Of a stretch of 64,000 nt of DNA, positions 61,159-64,000 are shown one piece after another (position 1 is the first letter of the stretch; every line of letters starts with the position of its first letter). The translations under genes and the position numbers were made by a program. This DNA comes from MW101C3 sp943367595 (GTDB taxonomy: Bacteria; Cyanobacteriota; Cyanobacteriia; PCC-6307; Cyanobiaceae): the NCBI GenBank assembly GCA_943367595.1, contig CALRJS020000009.1, positions 38,351 to 102,350 of the forward strand. Reading direction: 5' to 3'. The notes under the pieces are model-generated. The model was not told the DNA's origin. It did not search any database and worked only from the letters and a program-made list of their open reading frames with translations.

Positions 61159-61611
61159 ATGGGAAGCAAGACCTCGCTGGCATCTTCCTCCTCCAGTCCT
61201 GACCAGGAAGGACCGGCCTCAATCCTGCGCCTGCAAGCATCCAGTTTGGTTGAGCTTCGGGATGCTGTCCGCAACGGTCTGCCGTTCTCCGCGTATGCAG
61301 CGCTAACAAAGCAACTCGACATTTCCCCGCAGCACTTCACTGCGGTTTTCGGGATTCCCCCTCGATCAATCGCCCGCAGGAAGGAGGCGCGGCAGCTCAA
61401 CCCCCAGGAATCCGATCGGCTCTATCGGGTGGCAAGGGCGGCTTCGCAGGCCGTCGAGGCGCTGGGTTCCATCGACAAGGCCCGCGTGTGGCTGAAGACT
61501 CCCAACCGTGCACTGGGCTGCGAGAGGCCTCTCGATCTTCTGGACACTGAGATCGGCGCGCGCCAGGTGGAAGAGGTGTTGCTGCGCCTCAACTACGGGA
61601 TCTTTAGCTAA
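61159..61611 (+). CDS. Xre/MbcA/ParS-type antitoxin
   Basis: 150 residues from ATG 61159. An N-terminal helix-turn-helix-like part (SSLVELRDAVRNGLPFSAYAALTKQLDISPQHFTAVFGIPPRSIARRKEARQL) precedes the ParS toxin-binding domain: QESDRLYRVARAASQAVEALG, KARVWLKTPNRALGCERPLDLLDTEIGARQVEEVLLRLNYGIFS. Its TAA overlaps the ATG of the RES gene (TAATG). Confidence 0.88.
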   Translation: MGSKTSLASSSSSPDQEGPASILRLQASSLVELRDAVRNGLPFSAYAALTKQLDISPQHFTAVFGIPPRSIARRKEARQLNPQESDRLYRVARAASQAVEALGSIDKARVWLKTPNRALGCERPLDLLDTEIGARQVEEVLLRLNYGIFS

Positions 61612-62141
61612 TGCGCGTTTGGCGGATCTGCCGCAAGCCCTACGTGGACACAGCGCTTGATGGCACCGGCGGAATGCACACCTCCGGATGCTGGCACCCT
61701 AAAGGACATCCCATCGTCTACACCGCCACCTCTGCGGCGCTGGCGGCGCTTGAGGTGCTCGTGCCTGTCGATCCGCTCACGGCTCCGGCCGATTTACGAC
61801 TGTTCGCCATCGAACTTCCTGATGACCTGTCCACAGAAGTCCTAGAAACGGACACGCTGCCGGAGGGCTGGCATTCGGTGCCAGCTCCAGCATCACTGCA
61901 AACACTCGGGTCGTCGTGGCTCACGAGCGGGCGCACTGCGGCATTGAACGTGCCGTCCGCAGTCATCACGGTCGAACGCAACATCTTGCTCAATCCTCGG
62001 CATCCAGAAACGCAGCCAATATGCGTCAGCAGTGATGAAGCGTTCATGCTCAATACGCGGCTGTTGTGCCAGGAACACAATTCCCCTGAGCCGGCACCGC
62101 AAGCCCATCTGCACGGCGCCGCACACACTGCCACCCGTTGA
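61611..62141 (+). CDS. RES-domain toxin
   Basis: 176 residues. RVWRICRKPYVDTALDGTGGMHTSGCWHPKGHPIVYTATSAALAALEVLV holds the RES N-terminal motif; conserved later blocks are GSSWLTSGRTAALNVPSAVITVERNILLNPRHPE and a C-terminal DEAFMLNTRLL. RES toxins act on NAD+ or other nucleotides (NAD phosphorylase / ADP-ribosyl transferase activity in the family). The normal stop is replaced by a tail of about 20 residues. The pair is transcribed + strand with the antitoxin first, as usual. Confidence 0.88.
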   Translation: MRVWRICRKPYVDTALDGTGGMHTSGCWHPKGHPIVYTATSAALAALEVLVPVDPLTAPADLRLFAIELPDDLSTEVLETDTLPEGWHSVPAPASLQTLGSSWLTSGRTAALNVPSAVITVERNILLNPRHPETQPICVSSDEAFMLNTRLLCQEHNSPEPAPQAHLHGAAHTATR

Positions 62142-62403
62142 TGGCGAGCGCTCGAAAGATACCTGCGTGCCAGCAATGCGTACACAAGCATGCGTGCTCG
62201 GGCCTGAGAGCTGGAGCAGGCGCTGGCCATCCTGATCGCCTGTCTGCACCCAGTGCTCTATAGCGACAGCCAAGAGTTTTTCAATCTATCCGGAAAATAC
62301 ATTTATACAGGTAGGCCATGGGAGCAGATAGCTCCAGCGCGGCTGCTTTTCACTTCAGAGGCAGTGATTCACACTAAAATGTGAACACCAACCCTCCGCT
62401 CCG

Positions 62404-64000
62404 ATGGGATCGCCTACGTTTTCCGCCTCGCAGGTTCGCCGCCCAGCCCGTCGCCGCCAGCCCGTTCTCCTGTGGTGTTTGGTGTTGTTGGCCAGCGGCG
62501 GGCTGGGTGATGCTGAAGCCGCCCGAGCGGAAGCGCCAGGCGCGATGAGGGCAGCGGCAGGCTTGTTGGCACAGAAGGTGCAGAGCCCATCGACGCAGCC
62601 GATTCCTGCTGAGGTGCAGGGTTGGTTTGATGCCGCAAAGGACGCTGCCAGCAAGGGGAATGCAGCGGAGGCGCTGCGCTTGCAGCGGCAGGTGGTTGCG
62701 TGGCTGCAGGCCAACCGCACGGCCCCGGATGTGTTCCGGGCACGGGCACTGATTAACCTTGGGCTGTTTCTCAGCGACGCTGGCCAGAGGCAAGAGGCGC
62801 TGGCGCCGACTGAGGAAGCGGTGAGAATCTTGCGGCAGCTTCCGAGCGCCAGCCCAGACAGGCTGCGTTTTCTGGCATTGGCGCTGTCCAATCTGGGCTC
62901 GCTCTACAGCGAGGTGAGCCGCCGGCAAGAGGCGGTGGCCCCCACGGAAGAAGCGGTGAAGATCTATCGCGAGCTTGCTAACACAAATACTGACAACTTA
63001 GCTGATCTGTCCCGCTCCCTGTACAACCTAGGCATCAGCTACAGAGAGCTGGGCCGCCCCCATGAGGCGCTGGCCCCCACGGAAGAAGCGGTGAAGATCC
63101 GCCGCGAGCTGGCGAAGACCAACCCAGCCTTCCTGGGCGGTCTGGCCAGCTCCCTGTACAACTTGGGCAATACGTACAGCGAGCTGGGCCGGCCACAGGA
63201 GGCGCTGGCGCCTTCAGAAGAAGCGGCGAAGATCTACCGGGAGCTGGCGAAGACCAACCCCGCCTTCCTGGGTGATCTGGCCCGCTCCCTGAACAGCCTG
63301 GGCGGGGCCTTAAACGAACTGGGCCGCCACCAAGAGGCGCTGGCGGCGGCGGAAGAAGCGGTGAAGATCTGCCGCGAGCTGGCGAAGACCAACCCAGCCT
63401 TCCAGGGCGATCTGGCCCTTTCCCTGAACAACCTGGGTACGGCCTTAAGCGAACTGGGCCGCCCCCAGGAGGCGCTGGCCCCCACGGAAGAAGCAGTGCA
63501 GATCCGCCGCGAGCTGGCGAAGACCAACCCGGCCTTCCAGGGCAATCTGGCCTTTTCCCTGCACAACTTGGGCATCCGCTACAGCGAACTGGGCCGCCCC
63601 CAGGAGGCGCTGGCCCCCACGGAAGAAGCGGTGCAGATCCGCCGCGAGCTGGCCAAGACCAACCCGGCCTTCCAGGGCAATCTGGCCAGTTCCCTGAGCA
63701 ACCTTGGCAATGCCTTAAGCCAACTGGGCCGCCCCCAGGAGGCGCTGGCCCCCACGGAAGAAGCGGTGAAGATCCGCCGCGAGCTGGCGAAGACCAACCC
63801 AGCCTTCCAGGGCGGTCTGGCCCGTTCCCTGAACAACTTGGGCAGCAGGTTCAGCGAACTGGGCCGCCGCCAGGAGGCGCTGGCGTCCACGGAGGAAGCG
63901 GTGAAGATCTGCCGCGAGCTGGCGAAGACCAACCCAGCCTTCCTGGGCGATCTGGCCCGTTCCCTAAGCAACCTGGGCATGTTCTACAGCGAGCTGGGCC
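62404..64000 (+). CDS. Exported TPR-repeat protein (3' end outside window)
   Basis: An open frame from ATG 62404 continues to the edge (532 codons so far). Residues about 15-40 look like a signal peptide. From about residue 115 nine 45-residue repeats follow (period 135 bp; EALAPTEEAVKIRRELAKTNPAF core at 62794, 62929, 63064, 63199, 63334, 63469, 63604, 63739, 63874) and a tenth begins. Each unit (LGxxYSELGRPQEALAPTEEAVxIxRELAKTNPAFxGxLAxSLxN) is a TPR-like helix pair. Such exported repeats often end in a CHAT-type or other domain, which is not visible. The high nucleotide identity of repeats suggests recent tandem duplication. Confidence 0.85.
   Translation, partial: MGSPTFSASQVRRPARRRQPVLLWCLVLLASGGLGDAEAARAEAPGAMRAAAGLLAQKVQSPSTQPIPAEVQGWFDAAKDAASKGNAAEALRLQRQVVAWLQANRTAPDVFRARALINLGLFLSDAGQRQEALAPTEEAVRILRQLPSASPDRLRFLALALSNLGSLYSEVSRRQEAVAPTEEAVKIYRELANTNTDNLADLSRSLYNLGISYRELGRPHEALAPTEEAVKIRRELAKTNPAFLGGLASSLYNLGNTYSELGRPQEALAPSEEAAKIYRELAKTNPAFLGDLARSLNSLGGALNELGRHQEALAAAEEAVKICRELAKTNPAFQGDLALSLNNLGTALSELGRPQEALAPTEEAVQIRRELAKTNPAFQGNLAFSLHNLGIRYSELGRPQEALAPTEEAVQIRRELAKTNPAFQGNLASSLSNLGNALSQLGRPQEALAPTEEAVKIRRELAKTNPAFQGGLARSLNNLGSRFSELGRRQEALASTEEAVKICRELAKTNPAFLGDLARSLSNLGMFYSELG

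Noticed and set aside
60861..61400. 179-codon minus-strand frame opposite the Xre/ParS gene
   Set aside because: It overlaps the ParS-domain gene, has no recognised motif and looks like an antisense shadow.

Overview
This window looks like the chromosome of a GC-rich unicellular picocyanobacterium of the Synechococcus/Cyanobium group. The supporting genes are psbE-psbF-psbL-psbJ behind rubA and ycf48, ndhC-ndhK-ndhJ, chlD, a one-helix high-light-inducible protein, a cyAbrB regulator, a SmtA-type metallothionein and several small cyanobacterial families (DUF1499, DUF2227, DUF2973). The genus is an inference; no rRNA or other decisive marker is present.

Layout. 1-5 kb: the end of a small Cys-containing gene, a secreted Gly-rich/Asn-Arg-repeat protein, an orphan Nif11 peptide, and the minus-strand group hisB, carotenoid oxygenase, DUF1499. 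4.6-13.7 kb: fabI, a photolyase-like protein with reversed domain order, a phosphopantetheinyl transferase, a redoxin, a DegT aminotransferase, then the minus-strand group DnaJ-like, folK, Nudix, photolyase. 13.9-24 kb is photosynthetic core: chlD, an MCE/ABC lipid-transport pair, yvcK, ndhCKJ, rubA, ycf48 and psbEFLJ ending in a clear terminator. 24-33 kb is one minus-strand series: four nucleotide-sugar genes (ugd, UDP-xylose synthase, galE, UDP-glucuronate epimerase) likely feeding surface polysaccharide, preceded by dps, pyrG, queE and hisS. 33.5-35.6 kb holds a divergent FkbM methyltransferase and fucosyltransferase-like pair. 35.7-46 kb is housekeeping: aspS, gcvT, a cyclic-nucleotide-binding-domain protein, speE-speB, arfB, mazG, tRNA-Val, marC and metallothionein. 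46-57.5 kb carries small conserved genes, a three-gene TolQ/ExbD-like module, HLIP, a lipoprotein amidase, cyAbrB, a Kir-type K+ channel and a gamma-glutamylcyclotransferase.

From about 57.45 kb the character changes. A duplicated, deleted copy of the cyclotransferase flanks a decayed MazEF toxin-antitoxin locus. Visibly AT-richer DNA follows, with a TIR-like nucleotide-binding protein, an attC-like imperfect palindrome directly after its stop codon, an Mrr-like PD-(D/E)xK nuclease protein, an intact Xre/ParS-RES toxin-antitoxin pair, and a truncated exported protein made of 135-bp tandem TPR repeats that runs off the window. This 57.4-64 kb stretch is the accessory, probably defence-related part and the best place to look for something new.

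No IS element, prophage, CRISPR array or rRNA was recognised. Many long antisense reading frames occur in this GC-rich DNA and were left out as shadows of real genes.
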